A stretch of 60,847 nt of DNA. Origin: a virus. This document shows, piece after piece, positions 1 through 8,300 of this stretch. Position 1 is the first letter of the stretch, and every line of letters begins with the position of its first letter. Below the pieces are notes generated by a model. The model saw only the letters and a program-made list of their open reading frames with translations, was not told the DNA's origin and did no database searches. Where the stretch lies: positions 1-60,847 of IMG/VR virus record IMGVR_UViG_3300034137_000025. One strand, given 5' to 3'. The translations under genes were made by a program, and so were the position numbers.

Positions 1-127
1 TAAATCGCAAAGTGGGAAAGAATGGAACTCGCGGGTTCGCGGATAATAAAGATATTCTCCTGCTCCAGAAGAAACTCTGAATCAGCTTTCAACTCAGGCA
101 GGCAGTGATAGCACATGTCCTTGTGAA
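1..127 (-). pseudogene. Host sulfotransferase-like gene, 3' part (split by the prophage)
   Basis: Read on the minus strand, 127 to 1 encodes HKDMC followed by YHCLPELKAD and later FIIREPASSILSHF without a stop until the window edge. The R-E-P-x5-S pattern resembles the 3'-phosphate-binding motif of PAPS sulfotransferases, and the HKDM...HCLP stretch fits the same fold. The 5' part of the same gene lies at 60721-60847 at the other prophage end, in the same frame across the shared core. Partial at the window edge; the family is an inference from motifs. Confidence 0.65.
111..127. repeat. attL core (17-bp direct repeat)
   Basis: The bases gcacatgtccttgtgaa occur here and again at 60721-60737, next to the integrase gene, and nowhere else that I noticed. 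Both copies encode HKDMC of the interrupted host gene on the minus strand. The identity stops at both sides (a/g before, g/a after), so the shared core is 17 bp. Confidence 0.85.
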
Positions 128-177
128 GGACACAAAGCTTATTTTTATTTTCATCATATTAATCAATCGATTAGAGC

Positions 178-206
178 AAAAAAGGCCAGCTAAAAGCCGG
201 CCTTTT
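178..206. terminator. Bidirectional terminator-like hairpin at the left prophage edge
   Basis: AAAAGGCC and GGCCTTTT arms enclose a short loop with an inner GC pair, giving an A-run and T-run on the two flanks. It separates the interrupted host gene from prophage genes. From 207 to 527 I see no supported gene; that stretch holds a GTCAGAGACAGGA element (337-350) that recurs at 1199-1212. Confidence 0.55.
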
Positions 207-527
207 CCGTATCTTCATGCCCCATTAAAATCAATTACTTACGGTAGCGTTTTGGGGAAGCTTTCCCCCGCCCGTGCTCCAGACATAAGGGGGCGAGCGT
301 GATTCACGCTACAAATCATGCGCTAAATTTACAGTGTCAGAGACAGGACGACTCTGGCCGGCCATACCTGGGTACGATTTTCGATTATGGCTCAGGCTGG
401 ACGTCACTTCTGCACCGTAAATGCCGGATATCCTTCCACGATGCACTGCTAGACTTCAAGAAGACGGGCGGAATTGAAAAAGAAATTCCACCTTCCCACT
501 ATGTGCATTACCCATTTGGATCGAGAT

Positions 528-1061
528 ATGTCGACGATTGGCGCCAGGCTCAAACAGGAACGAACCCGCATAGGGCTCACACAGCAGGAACTGGGGCGGG
601 TCGGGGGCGTTGCAGCTAATGCTCAAGGCTTATATGAGAAAGGAAAAAGATCTCCACGCGCGGACTATTTGGCGAAGATATTAACCGCCGGTATTGATGT
701 CGTTTATGTTCTGACTGGGAAACCTGTGCCGCCAACGGGCAAACCCGGAGCGGACGGTATATCGGATTGGTTCGACACTATCTTCGAGACCTACTTCGAG
801 CAAACCGAACGGTTGGCTTCTCTTTCACAGGCAGGCAGCGAATGGGCGATTCGGCTTCATTCATTTTGTCAAAATCAGCTTGCGATTGTTGCGACTGTAA
901 AATATCTCACTACGGTTGCTGAAGTTCAGGGCTACGACGACATTCCAGAACGTGTCTCCTATTCTTTAGACGCACTCTTAAACAATGCTTTGATAGTCGC
1001 TGAGGCCATTGTTGACAACCAGGTAAAAGCGCTCGGTTCGCACCGGAATGCTTCTACCTGA
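528..1061 (+). CDS. XRE-family HTH regulator with C-terminal helical domain
   Basis: 177 residues from the ATG at 528. Residues about 5-60 form a Cro/CI-type helix-turn-helix (LKQERTRIGLTQQELGRVGG) followed by a stretch (ADYLAKILTAGIDVVYVLTGK) shared with the regulator at 1826-2149, so the two are paralogues. The remaining 100 residues are helical with no recognised domain. A longer reading from 474 is open, but the HTH begins directly after this start. A CCCCC-gatt-GGGGG hairpin follows the stop. Target unknown; probably a lysogenic accessory regulator since it lies outside the main operons. Confidence 0.7.
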   Translation: MSTIGARLKQERTRIGLTQQELGRVGGVAANAQGLYEKGKRSPRADYLAKILTAGIDVVYVLTGKPVPPTGKPGADGISDWFDTIFETYFEQTERLASLSQAGSEWAIRLHSFCQNQLAIVATVKYLTTVAEVQGYDDIPERVSYSLDALLNNALIVAEAIVDNQVKALGSHRNAST

Positions 1062-1069
1062 GATGTAGT

Positions 1070-1084
1070 CCCCCGATTGGGGGC
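1070..1084 (+). terminator. Hairpin after the XRE gene
   Basis: CCCCC-gatt-GGGGG stem-loop a few bases behind the stop at 1061. It lacks a clear T-run, so it may be a Rho-dependent end or an RNA-stabilising hairpin. Confidence 0.35.
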
Positions 1085-1224
1085 GGCTGCTGCAGTGCGT
1101 TAAATTCGATACAGTTTCTCCTCTGGCATGCTGGCGTCACCACCAAACCATTTATCCGCTCGACTTTCGCATCACTCCCATCCAGCTAATGTTTATCTGT
1201 CAGGGACAGGATGACCATGACTGG

Positions 1225-1261
1225 CCAGCCTCGGTCTGCTTCACACCCCCGCCGAGGCTGG
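1225..1261. repeat. 10-bp perfect inverted repeat
   Basis: CCAGCCTCGG (1225-1234) pairs with CCGAGGCTGG (1252-1261) around a 17-nt loop. It sits about 55 bp before the LexA-type box at 1315 and behind the GTCAGGGACAGGA element at 1199. It could be a terminator without T-run or an operator. Confidence 0.5.
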
Positions 1262-1314
1262 TCATTAGGAATGCAGTCCGTCGCCTGACTTTGCTGCCAG
1301 GAACCCAACTCGAT

Positions 1315-1334
1315 TACTGTATATAACAACAGCA
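1315..1334. promoter_or_regulatory. LexA (SOS) box
   Basis: CTG-TATATAACAA-CAG is an exact CTG-N10-CAG LexA site with AT-rich spacer, 17 bp before the start of the gene at 1351. This predicts DNA-damage induction of that gene. Confidence 0.75.
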
Positions 1335-1350
1335 TATAGATTTTCGAAGC

Positions 1351-1803
1351 ATGCTCATCGACGACGAATCATTCGGGTGCCTTGGGGTTCCGACCTCGCT
1401 GGAAATGCTGAAACAGCAGTCTGAAATGCTCTGCGACGAGGTGGCCGACCTTAACGACAGGCTACGCCGAAGCCGAAGCAACGTCGCCGAGCTGATCGAG
1501 ATGAATCAGCAGTTGGCGGCCGACCGGGATGCTTTGCGGGTGAAGCTCACAGCAACTGAGGCCAGGGTGGTGGGATGCCTTTTGCAAGCTGGACAGAGCT
1601 GCAATCAGATATCCGGACTGAAGAGAATCGCGGAGCAGGTCGATATGTTTCGCAGCGCGCTTGCCGATGCGAAAGAACAGCTCCGCAAATACGAAGCCCC
1701 CGCCGCGAGAAAGCAGCACAGCACACTAGCCGCTGGTGATTGCCCAAAGAACAACAAGCACAACCCCGATCCATCCGGCAGCCAGGAGGGCCGGAAGCAT
1801 TGA
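1351..1803 (+). CDS. SOS-controlled coiled-coil protein of unknown function
   Basis: 150 residues. Residues about 15-120 form a long heptad-rich helix (EMLKQQSEMLCDEVADLNDR and onward), followed by a basic, polar tail. Start at 1351 follows the LexA box at 1315 so closely that the transcript would have a very short leader; no strong Shine-Dalgarno motif is visible. Small coiled-coil proteins of this type (often named ead/DUF-type or 'hypothetical') are common at the edges of Pseudomonas prophages. I do not recognise a defined family. It converges with the regulator at 1826-2149. Confidence 0.55.
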   Translation: MLIDDESFGCLGVPTSLEMLKQQSEMLCDEVADLNDRLRRSRSNVAELIEMNQQLAADRDALRVKLTATEARVVGCLLQAGQSCNQISGLKRIAEQVDMFRSALADAKEQLRKYEAPAARKQHSTLAAGDCPKNNKHNPDPSGSQEGRKH

Positions 1804-1825
1804 AACAAAGCGATCCATCAAAACC

Positions 1826-2149
1826 TCAGTCGCAATCCGACAGGGATGATGACAGGTGGCCTATCGCGCGTTGATCGCCAGTGTCTAGAGAGCGGTAGTG
1901 TTCAAGCACCGTCCGCTCTTCTTCATTGAGGCTGTCCGCAGCCGTAGGTGTGCGTTTGCCCAATACGACGTACAGGATATCGACGCCTCCTTTTGCGATA
2001 GCAGCCAAGTAGTCGGCTTTGGGTACACGCTTGCCGCTCTCATAGTGACTCTGCGCGTTCGCTTCAACCCCGCCTAATGCCGCGAATCCCTGCTGACTGA
2101 GACCCGTTTTCCCGCGCTCCTCTTTGAGCCGATCGCCCATGTGGTCCAT
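1826..2149 (-). CDS. XRE-family HTH regulator
   Basis: 107 residues from the ATG at 2149, which has GAGGAG eight bases upstream; longer readings to 2224 lack such a site. The HTH (LKEERGKTGLSQQGFAALGG, residues 6-25) and the following YESGKR...ADYLAAIAKGGVDILYVVLGK are closely similar to the regulator at 528-1061. Acidic C-terminus (LNEEERTVLEHYRSL) as in many phage repressor-like proteins without a peptidase domain. Likely a DNA-binding regulator of nearby accessory genes. Confidence 0.75.
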   Translation of the reverse strand: MDHMGDRLKEERGKTGLSQQGFAALGGVEANAQSHYESGKRVPKADYLAAIAKGGVDILYVVLGKRTPTAADSLNEEERTVLEHYRSLDTGDQRAIGHLSSSLSDCD

Positions 2150-2237
2150 AGTGATTACTCCTCTTCCAATCTTCAACCATACGCCCATATCCTCCATATG
2201 AGTGGCTTTATCTAGGCGAAACACTCAAGCGCGATGA

Positions 2238-2405
2238 GCTGACGGTGGTCAGCGGCTTACGCCGGAGCGTGCCGAGGAAATTGCCAAGGAGTGCTGTAGG
2301 CCGGTAGATGACTTCGAGTGGTATCCGGTCGGAAAAGCGGTAGGCAATGTGAGGAATCAGGGGCCTGAGCTGATCCGCCCTTGGATGTGCCTGGCGCGTA
2401 ACTGA
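2238..2405 (+). pseudogene. 3' remnant of an SOS-response-associated peptidase (SRAP/YedK) gene
   Basis: The frame ending at TGA 2403-2405 reads ...LTPERAEEIAKECCRPVDDF then EWYPVGKAVGNVRNQGPELI, which matches the conserved C-terminal part of SRAP/YedK/HMCES proteins (DNA-abasic-site crosslinking enzymes). An in-frame TGA at 2235-2237 cuts it off and the catalytic Cys2 N-terminal half is absent. It is therefore debris, consistent with earlier gene loss in this accessory segment. Confidence 0.6.
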
Positions 2406-2475
2406 ACGAACTCCCACCCACCTAATCACAACCTAGGAGCGGTAACGCACCACATGATCAGCAGTAGGTGCCGAA

Positions 2476-2682
2476 ATGAGTCGTAGTGAAAGTTTAATCA
2501 GATGGCACGAATTGTGGGCTATCAAAGGCTCAAAGATCACTTGTCGCAACTGCGGAAGCACGCAAGACGAGTACTACAGCGCAGAATGCTTTCGTCATGT
2601 AGCACCATGTACGACAGATCGCCTCAGCCTGTCGCCATGGGAGACGCTCGCTTTTATAGTGCGGCAACCGAGTCACGCATAA
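2476..2682 (+). CDS. Small protein with CxxC zinc-ribbon-like motif
   Basis: 68 residues: MSRSESLIRWHELWAIKGSK, then CRNCG, a second cysteine pair further on (ECFRH...APC), and PWETLAFIVRQ. The arrangement suggests a small zinc-binding protein of the kind found in Pseudomonas phages. It is convergent with the late operon end at 2736. No partner or function can be assigned. Confidence 0.5.
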   Translation: MSRSESLIRWHELWAIKGSKITCRNCGSTQDEYYSAECFRHVAPCTTDRLSLSPWETLAFIVRQPSHA

Positions 2683-2735
2683 CCAATAGCCGATGTTTAT
2701 CCTCCACACGCCTGAGCGGAGATATTCAGTGAGGA

Positions 2736-3326
2736 TCATTTATCTGCCTTGGTCACGGTTCCTGGCGCCACTGCGAAATCAGTGATGGCAGCATTCTGCT
2801 TCTGCGATTCCTTGGTCATGCCGAAATAGAAGCCAAGCGTCGCCTTCAGCTCGTTGAACCAGAAGCCGATAACGATGCCCGCTGTTACCGATGCGGCGGA
2901 ATCTTTCAAAATACCCTCGGCATACCCGCCGAATACCGCAATCAGAATGCCAAAGGCGCCCATGATCAAAAGAATGGTGATCGCTGGGCGAATGATGTCG
3001 CGCGGCTGCTGAGCGGCCAGATTGCGTGCGCTATCCCGATCACTGGCCTCAGCGGCGTATTGCGCAGCCTCAGCTTGCAACCGATTGTTCTCTGCACTCA
3101 CCGCCAGCTGCTGCAGCTGAACCTTGGCGTTGGCCTGCAACTCCTGAATCTTGACCAAGGCATCCGGGTTAGACGCCAGCGCAGCGTTTATCGCGTCCGG
3201 ATCATTCGTGACGCCCAGAGCGCTCGAAATCAATGCGCCGACGGCTGCGCCGGCAGGACCGCCGAGTAGCGTGCCGACCGTAGGCGCCGCTGCGCCGATC
3301 CCCTTACCGATGTCTGACCAATTCAT
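2736..3326 (-). CDS. 3TM-type (GTA-like) holin
   Basis: 196 residues. Gly/Ala-rich N-terminus (GKGIGAAAPTVGTLLGGPAG), a helical middle part, then two to three hydrophobic segments (IIRPAITILLIMGAFGILIA, then GIVIGFWFNELKATLGFYFG) typical of the 'holin of 3TMs' family first defined in gene transfer agents. It starts by ATGA overlap with the endolysin stop, so the two form the last pair of the late operon. Expected role: inner-membrane lesion that lets the endolysin out, or a regulator of that step. A second, lambda-type holin is encoded at 33834. Confidence 0.7.
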   Translation of the reverse strand: MNWSDIGKGIGAAAPTVGTLLGGPAGAAVGALISSALGVTNDPDAINAALASNPDALVKIQELQANAKVQLQQLAVSAENNRLQAEAAQYAAEASDRDSARNLAAQQPRDIIRPAITILLIMGAFGILIAVFGGYAEGILKDSAASVTAGIVIGFWFNELKATLGFYFGMTKESQKQNAAITDFAVAPGTVTKADK

Positions 3327-3841
3327 GCGTCCACCGCCCCGTACTGAAGGTTGCCTGCTACCCGGTTGGTCCAGCCCTTGCCGTAGGTGGCAAAGGTCGT
3401 CAGCTTGGTGATGAACAGCAGGCGCTCGGCATTTAGCCGCATGATCACGTCAGTGACGGTCATCGCCTTGATTGCTGCGATTGTGAGCGCCCCTATCTGC
3501 CCGTCATCAGCCACGCCCGCCGCGCGCTGCAACATACGAACCGCGTTACCGTTGCCGTTGTTCACGGCAATGTCGAACAACTGGTAGGCAATCGCTGCGT
3601 CGTACTGGTCGGCCTTGGCGCGATCCCAGAAGTCTCGCTTATAAATAGCCTTTGCCTGGTCGACCGTCAGGCTCTTGATGTCCAGGTCCGGATAGCTCAT
3701 CGCCGAGATGCCGAACTTGGTCCCTTTCAGTTCACCCTGGCCAATGATGCCAGTGGTCCAGTTGCCACGGTCCTTCGGGTCGGCGCCGAATCCGCCTTCG
3801 TGCCCCACCACTCTTTCAAATGCCAAATCGAATCCGGTCAT
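3323..3841 (-). CDS. Endolysin, glycoside hydrolase 108 type lysozyme
   Basis: 172 residues. The N-terminal FERVVGHEGGFGADPKDRGN carries the catalytic Glu (E15 in HEGG) of GH108 muramidases, and residues about 95-165 form the C-terminal peptidoglycan-binding-3 domain of that family. No signal peptide is visible, so export would need a holin (next gene). SD-like GGAG lies eight bases before the start, directly behind a terminator hairpin at 3857-3877. It cleaves the cell wall at the end of infection. Confidence 0.85.
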   Translation of the reverse strand: MTGFDLAFERVVGHEGGFGADPKDRGNWTTGIIGQGELKGTKFGISAMSYPDLDIKSLTVDQAKAIYKRDFWDRAKADQYDAAIAYQLFDIAVNNGNGNAVRMLQRAAGVADDGQIGALTIAAIKAMTVTDVIMRLNAERLLFITKLTTFATYGKGWTNRVAGNLQYGAVDA

Positions 3842-3856
3842 ACTTTTCTCCAGGCG

Positions 3857-3877
3857 AAAAAAAACCGCTCAAGGCGG
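3857..3877 (-). terminator. Intrinsic terminator in front of the endolysin gene
   Basis: On the minus strand the stem GCGG-ttga-CCGC type hairpin is followed by eight T residues, only 16 bases before the endolysin start. Late transcripts must pass it. Confidence 0.65.
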
Positions 3878-3924
3878 CCGGGATAGCTGAAATTTGTATC
3901 GATGCGCGAACTGGTATCGCTAGC

Positions 3925-4029
3925 ACCCTAATAGGTAGCGTGCTATCGTTAATTCACATTCCGCCATGTTGAGATGCTTGAGGAATGAGAAGCCCTGACG
4001 TCCACGAACCGTCGGGGCTTTGTTTTTTT
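3925..4029 (+). ncRNA. Candidate small plus-strand RNA ending in a strong terminator
   Basis: AGCCCTGACG (3991-4000) pairs with CGTCGGGGCT (4010-4019) and is followed by TTTGTTTTTTT on the plus strand, where no plus-strand gene exists upstream. An imperfect inverted repeat (CGCTAGCAC...GTGCTATCG, about 3914-3945) precedes it. This suggests a short transcript antisense to the late-operon leader of the endolysin. No convincing promoter was found, so it may simply be a backstop terminator. Confidence 0.35.
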
Positions 4030-4042
4030 CAGTGTCCAGGCG

Positions 4043-4065
4043 AAAAAATACCCGCACTCGGCGGG
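4043..4065 (-). terminator. Intrinsic terminator after the gene at 4095
   Basis: CCCGC-cgagt-GCGGG on the minus strand followed by TATTTTTT, about 30 bases behind the stop at 4095. Confidence 0.65.
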
Positions 4066-4094
4066 CTGGATAGCTGAAATTTGTAGTCGTTGAA

Positions 4095-4325
4095 TCAGGC
4101 CGGCGGCGTTTCGGTTTCCGGCTCAGCAACCACCTCAGGCACCGCCTTAACGGTCACGGTGACCTTGGCGCTGTAGGTGTTGAGCAGCTGCGCGGTGCGG
4201 ATGACAGCCTGGGGCTGGTTGGCCATGATTTCGCGGGCCTTGGCATCAGCCAGGGCTTCCGTTGCGAATTCAACCTGGTTGCTTGGATCGAAGGCATTGC
4301 TGGAATTGATAACGATAAAAGGCAT
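4095..4325 (-). CDS. Small tail-region protein of unknown function
   Basis: 76 residues, MPFIVINSSNAFDPSNQVEF at the N-terminus and an acidic Pro/Glu-rich C-terminus (PEVVAEPETETPPA). It is the last of four genes behind the tail tip gene J and is followed by a terminator. Its place suggests a small structural or chaperone protein of the tail tip, but no family is recognised. Confidence 0.65.
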   Translation of the reverse strand: MPFIVINSSNAFDPSNQVEFATEALADAKAREIMANQPQAVIRTAQLLNTYSAKVTVTVKAVPEVVAEPETETPPA

Positions 4326-4373
4326 GGTGAATCTCCACTGGGGTTGATAAAGAAAGGATGTATCTAAAACGTT

Positions 4374-5051
4374 TTATCCTTCCATCTTTGCAAACAAGGC
4401 TGGAAGGTTGAAAGCAAAAGGGTTACTTGATCCGGTAGCTGTTGCGTAAAGCTTGCTCGCATTGAAATCCCAAACACAGCCGAGAGTTCTGCCTGGGTTA
4501 TTGGCTGCGACCATGTTCATTGAAAAGCTATTGATCAGAAGGTATTCATTTGTCGGAAAGTTGAATGGAACGGAGTAGAAGTTCGTGGAACCGATATCCA
4601 GAGCTTGGTTGAACTCATACGTCCACCCTTGAAATGCGCGAGTGAAGGTTGCACATGGAGTTCCACTGTCGAATATAACGCCGCCAGCAGCGTTAAACAG
4701 TCTCATGCCAAAGTGAGCAACAGCCGTCGAGCCAAACGCAGCAGCAAACCATCGGCCGTTCGGCCTCAGGTAATTGACGCTCCGCGTTCGAATCTGGAAC
4801 CCGGTCCAGTTGCCCGGAGAGCCATAGATCATGACGCCCGATATGGCTGAGCTTCCGGCCTCAGTATTTGGCCTGGCGAAGACCAGTGGCGGTTCCTGGC
4901 TGGTGATCGCGGCGGCAAACGTTACGATAGCAGTAAGATTGCCCTCCGCATTCGGTGAGTAGGTGCCAGATTGCAGCACCGTCAGCCGGGCCAGTTCAGA
5001 GTCAATCGTCACTACGTTGCTGTTGTTCATGAACCTAAGGCCAAAAGTCAT
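4374..5051 (-). CDS. Tail-tip associated protein, DUF6453-like
   Basis: 225 residues from the ATG at 5051, with GAGG five bases upstream and ATGA overlap with the preceding gene. The N-terminus MTFGLRFMNNSNVVTIDSEL resembles that of the neighbouring protein (MAFGLRTYGANGALQINENS), a pattern typical of small phage proteins encoded behind J. The rest is beta-rich. Probably a distal tail or receptor-contact protein; not essential for the fold of J as far as sequence can say. Confidence 0.7.
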   Translation of the reverse strand: MTFGLRFMNNSNVVTIDSELARLTVLQSGTYSPNAEGNLTAIVTFAAAITSQEPPLVFARPNTEAGSSAISGVMIYGSPGNWTGFQIRTRSVNYLRPNGRWFAAAFGSTAVAHFGMRLFNAAGGVIFDSGTPCATFTRAFQGWTYEFNQALDIGSTNFYSVPFNFPTNEYLLINSFSMNMVAANNPGRTLGCVWDFNASKLYATATGSSNPFAFNLPALFAKMEG

Positions 5052-5392
5052 GCAAACCTCACGACGATAAGACGCATGGACCCGGCAGTCGCGGCCCACG
5101 CTCCGGCTGGGAATCCGCGATTGTAGTTATAGACTCGTGCAACTCCGTCCAGCATTTGCGCCTCAAACTGAGTAGCTGTCGAACTGTAAGATCCAACTGG
5201 TAGCAACAGTGCAGTGGCATTTCCGGCGTTACCATCTACAGCCCACTGTTTGTACCCAGATCCCGAAAAGGCTCCGTCTGCCGTCCATCCTACGTTGTCG
5301 ACCAATACGGACAGTATTGCCCGTATCGTGAAGGAGTTTTCATTGATCTGGAGGGCGCCATTGGCACCGTAAGTTCTGAGCCCGAATGCCAT
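5048..5392 (-). CDS. Tail-tip associated protein, DUF6453-like
   Basis: 114 residues beginning MAFGLRTYGANGALQINENS, paralogous in the N-terminus to the following gene. Its ATG overlaps the J stop by one base (TAATG), indicating translational coupling with J. Beta-rich with a VGSYSSTATQF...RVYNYNRGFP stretch. Likely part of the tail tip or an accessory to the host-specificity protein. Confidence 0.7.
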   Translation of the reverse strand: MAFGLRTYGANGALQINENSFTIRAILSVLVDNVGWTADGAFSGSGYKQWAVDGNAGNATALLLPVGSYSSTATQFEAQMLDGVARVYNYNRGFPAGAWAATAGSMRLIVVRFA

Positions 5393-8300
5393 TATCCAAG
5401 ATTCCCCAACTGTACGCGCAGAACGCCGTTCTGGTCATAAACGTTCATGCCGTTTCCGTTAATCAATACCCTTCCCGCACCGGGTATCGTGCTGTTTATC
5501 TCGAAGATGCCGTCTTTACGAAGTACCCAGCCAGACTGGTTAGCTACATAGTTACTCGAATATATTTGATCTCCAATTTTCGCATTGGTGATCGATGCGT
5601 CTCGAATAAATGCATCCGCAATAAAAGTCTGGCTGCCCTGCACTGCAAACGGAGATACTGCAGCTGCGCCAGAGACGTTGACTATGGCGAATCGGTCGGC
5701 AGCCACAATGAACTGGCTTTGAAATACACCGTTGTTATTCTCTAGGCCAAGCCCGTAGCCTGTCGCGTAGTACTGCCCCCCAGCTGTCACCGCCAATTTA
5801 ACGCTATACATCGCCGACGCCTTTCCGCTGACATCCGCTGCAGTGCTCATGGCTGTTTGTGCATTAGCGGCGGCTGTTCCTGCTGTTGCTTGCACGCCAC
5901 TAATCTGGGTTGCCAAGGAGCTGTCAGCATTGGCGCGCGTCGTCGCTTCAGACTGAATAGCTGCCTGAACGGTGCCAACGGTAGACGATAGCGTGTCAAT
6001 GCGGGTCGATTGCGCCGTGATGGCCGTACCCTGCTGCGTGACGGTGGCCTGGGTCGAGGACAGAGCCAGCGCCGAGGCGGATGGCGACTTGCTGCCAATC
6101 GAGATGTACGCCATGTCAAACGTGCCGGCGGTGTCGCCGCTGTTCACCACGTCCAGCCGGATTGCGGTGTTGGTCTTACCCACCCAGGCGGCATTGGCCG
6201 AAAGGTCAATCTCGACGGTCTGCCAATCGGTGGTCGTGATGTCGATGGGGAACGATCCGGTGCGCGCCTCAGCAAGACCGCCGTCCTGATTGGCCCAGTA
6301 GATGCGCCCACTGCCGCGAGTGGTACCCGAACGCTTGAAGCGCATGCGCAGGTATGGGTAAAGCGTCCCGTTGGCGTCAATCCCAATGCTTTTGAAGAAC
6401 TGCCCTGCGCCAGTCATCCGCGCAAACGTAGGGTTGGCGACCAGTGTCGGGCTTCCCGCCTGTACCGATGCAGTCCAGCCGTACAGGTTGCTCAGGAACT
6501 CCCAAGAGGCGGTCGACGCCGAGAACGGAGACGACTCGCCGGTAATGCTGGCTTTCAACGCTGTCAGGCTGGACGCCTGCGAGGTGTTCACGCCCTCGGC
6601 GTTCGTGACCCGCGTTGTCAGCGCGTTGAGCGCCGTAGTCGTGGCCTTGGTCGCCAGTCCGTCAGTGACGCTGTTGACGGTGCTGCTTAGGTCGGTGACT
6701 TGTGAAGACAGGGATGTAAGCGTCGTACCCTGCTGCGTGACGGTTGAGGTCAGCGCGGCAGTGGCGGCAGACTGGGCGTTATCGCCAAGCAGCACAGACG
6801 GTGCATAGGCTGTCGCAACAGCGCCTTCCTGGAGCTGGACATTATCGAACTCGATCCACATATCAGCGGCTGCGCCTGACCGGTTGATAAGTCGTGCGGG
6901 GAAAATCTGCGTCCTAACGGCGGTGGCCGGTGCGGTGGCAGTGAATTGCATCCTCGTAAAGGTTGTCGACCCGATGGCGACCTCTGGAAGCTGTGCAGTA
7001 GACAGTAGAGTGCTGGCTGCGTCGAGCCACTGGATGTACATCGTAAAGCGAGCGGACGGACTTGATACTCGGGCATAGGTACTAAGGGTGTATGTCTTGC
7101 CCCCCTCTACTTTGGGCCTTTCTCCATCAGCGATGTTATAGGTCATGCCGATATACCCGCCATTAGCGAGCCCGGCGTAAGAATTCCGCACGGCTTTGTT
7201 GCTCAGCGCTAAAGGCGAGTCTACTAGGCTGACCGAGATAGTCGCCCCGGCTGACCCATCGGTGCGCCACCAAAGCGGGCGGGTGCCGTCAGACGAAAGC
7301 TGCTCAAACGAACTGTTTGGCAGCAGGTTGTCGCCGCCTGCGCCCGCTAGGTTATTGGTCAGCGTGACGATATTCGCGCTGGCGCTGGTCAGGCCTGTCT
7401 CGGTCTGAGTCACACGCGCGGTCAGAGCGGTAGTTGCCGCAGCTCCAGCCGTTATGGCGTCATCGGTCAGACCGTTGTTGTCTTTCCAGCCTGACACCAC
7501 AGGGCTGAGTTCGAACTGGGCGCGATCCCACTCGGCAAAGCCGGTGATGGACGTCCCGCTGACAGGGCCGCGAACTCGATACAAAAGACGAACTGAGACC
7601 GCGCCATCGGGCACTGCTGCGCTGGTGCGCGACAGGCGCTGCCAGTCCGCTGTCAGGTTGACCGACGTTGCGCCATCCGAGGAGATGATCGTTCCAGCTG
7701 CGCTTTTCCATTGAAAATATAGCTGGGAGATCATGCCGACCGTGCCGCGCACATACGCAGACATCGTGACAATTTGCCCTGGCGAAACTTTAGGCTCCTG
7801 TGCACCTCCCGTCGAAAGATCCATATAGATCGATGCGTTAGGAATCGTCAGGTCAAGCCTTTGAGCCTTGCCAGCAGGATCAAGCGTTGACGTTACCTGC
7901 GACACTGAGACGGTCGCCAGCCCATTCAATGCCCAGCCGTCAGCCATACCGCTTGTTGCGCGCTCAAATGACGGGTTGAACAGCATGTTCTCCCCGCCGA
8001 CGCTACCGAGGTTGGCTGTTACATTCGTCAACGCCTGGCCTTGCGCCGTGATGTCGGTCCCTTGCTGCGTGACGGTATTGCTCAGCGCTTGAACCGTCGA
8101 GGCGTCGGCTTTTCCCGGCAGTGCGTTGGTCAGGCCGGTAATGGCCGTCCCGTGACTGGTGAGCGTTCCCTCGGCAACGGTCACCCGACTCCCGATGCTC
8201 TGGACGACACTTGATTCGGCCTTGCCGTCGAGCGCTGTCTGGACGCCGGTAATCTGGTTGGCCTGGGCCGTATTGACGCCTTCAATGGACGTGATTTTCG

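Larger units (their letters stand above)
3850..4085. repeat. Two copies of a ~50-bp direct repeat carrying terminators
   Basis: 3850-3898 and 4036-4085 share CCAGGCGAAAAAA, a CCGC/GCGG hairpin and the end GGATAGCTGAAATTTGTA. On the minus strand each copy is TACAAATTTCAGCTATCC, hairpin, T-run, CGCCTGG. The second is the terminator behind the gene at 4095; the first lies right before the endolysin start. Confidence 0.75.

Noticed and set aside
299-619. 106-residue plus-strand frame before the XRE gene
   Set aside because: Its last third is the XRE gene in a wrong frame and the composition is not protein-like.
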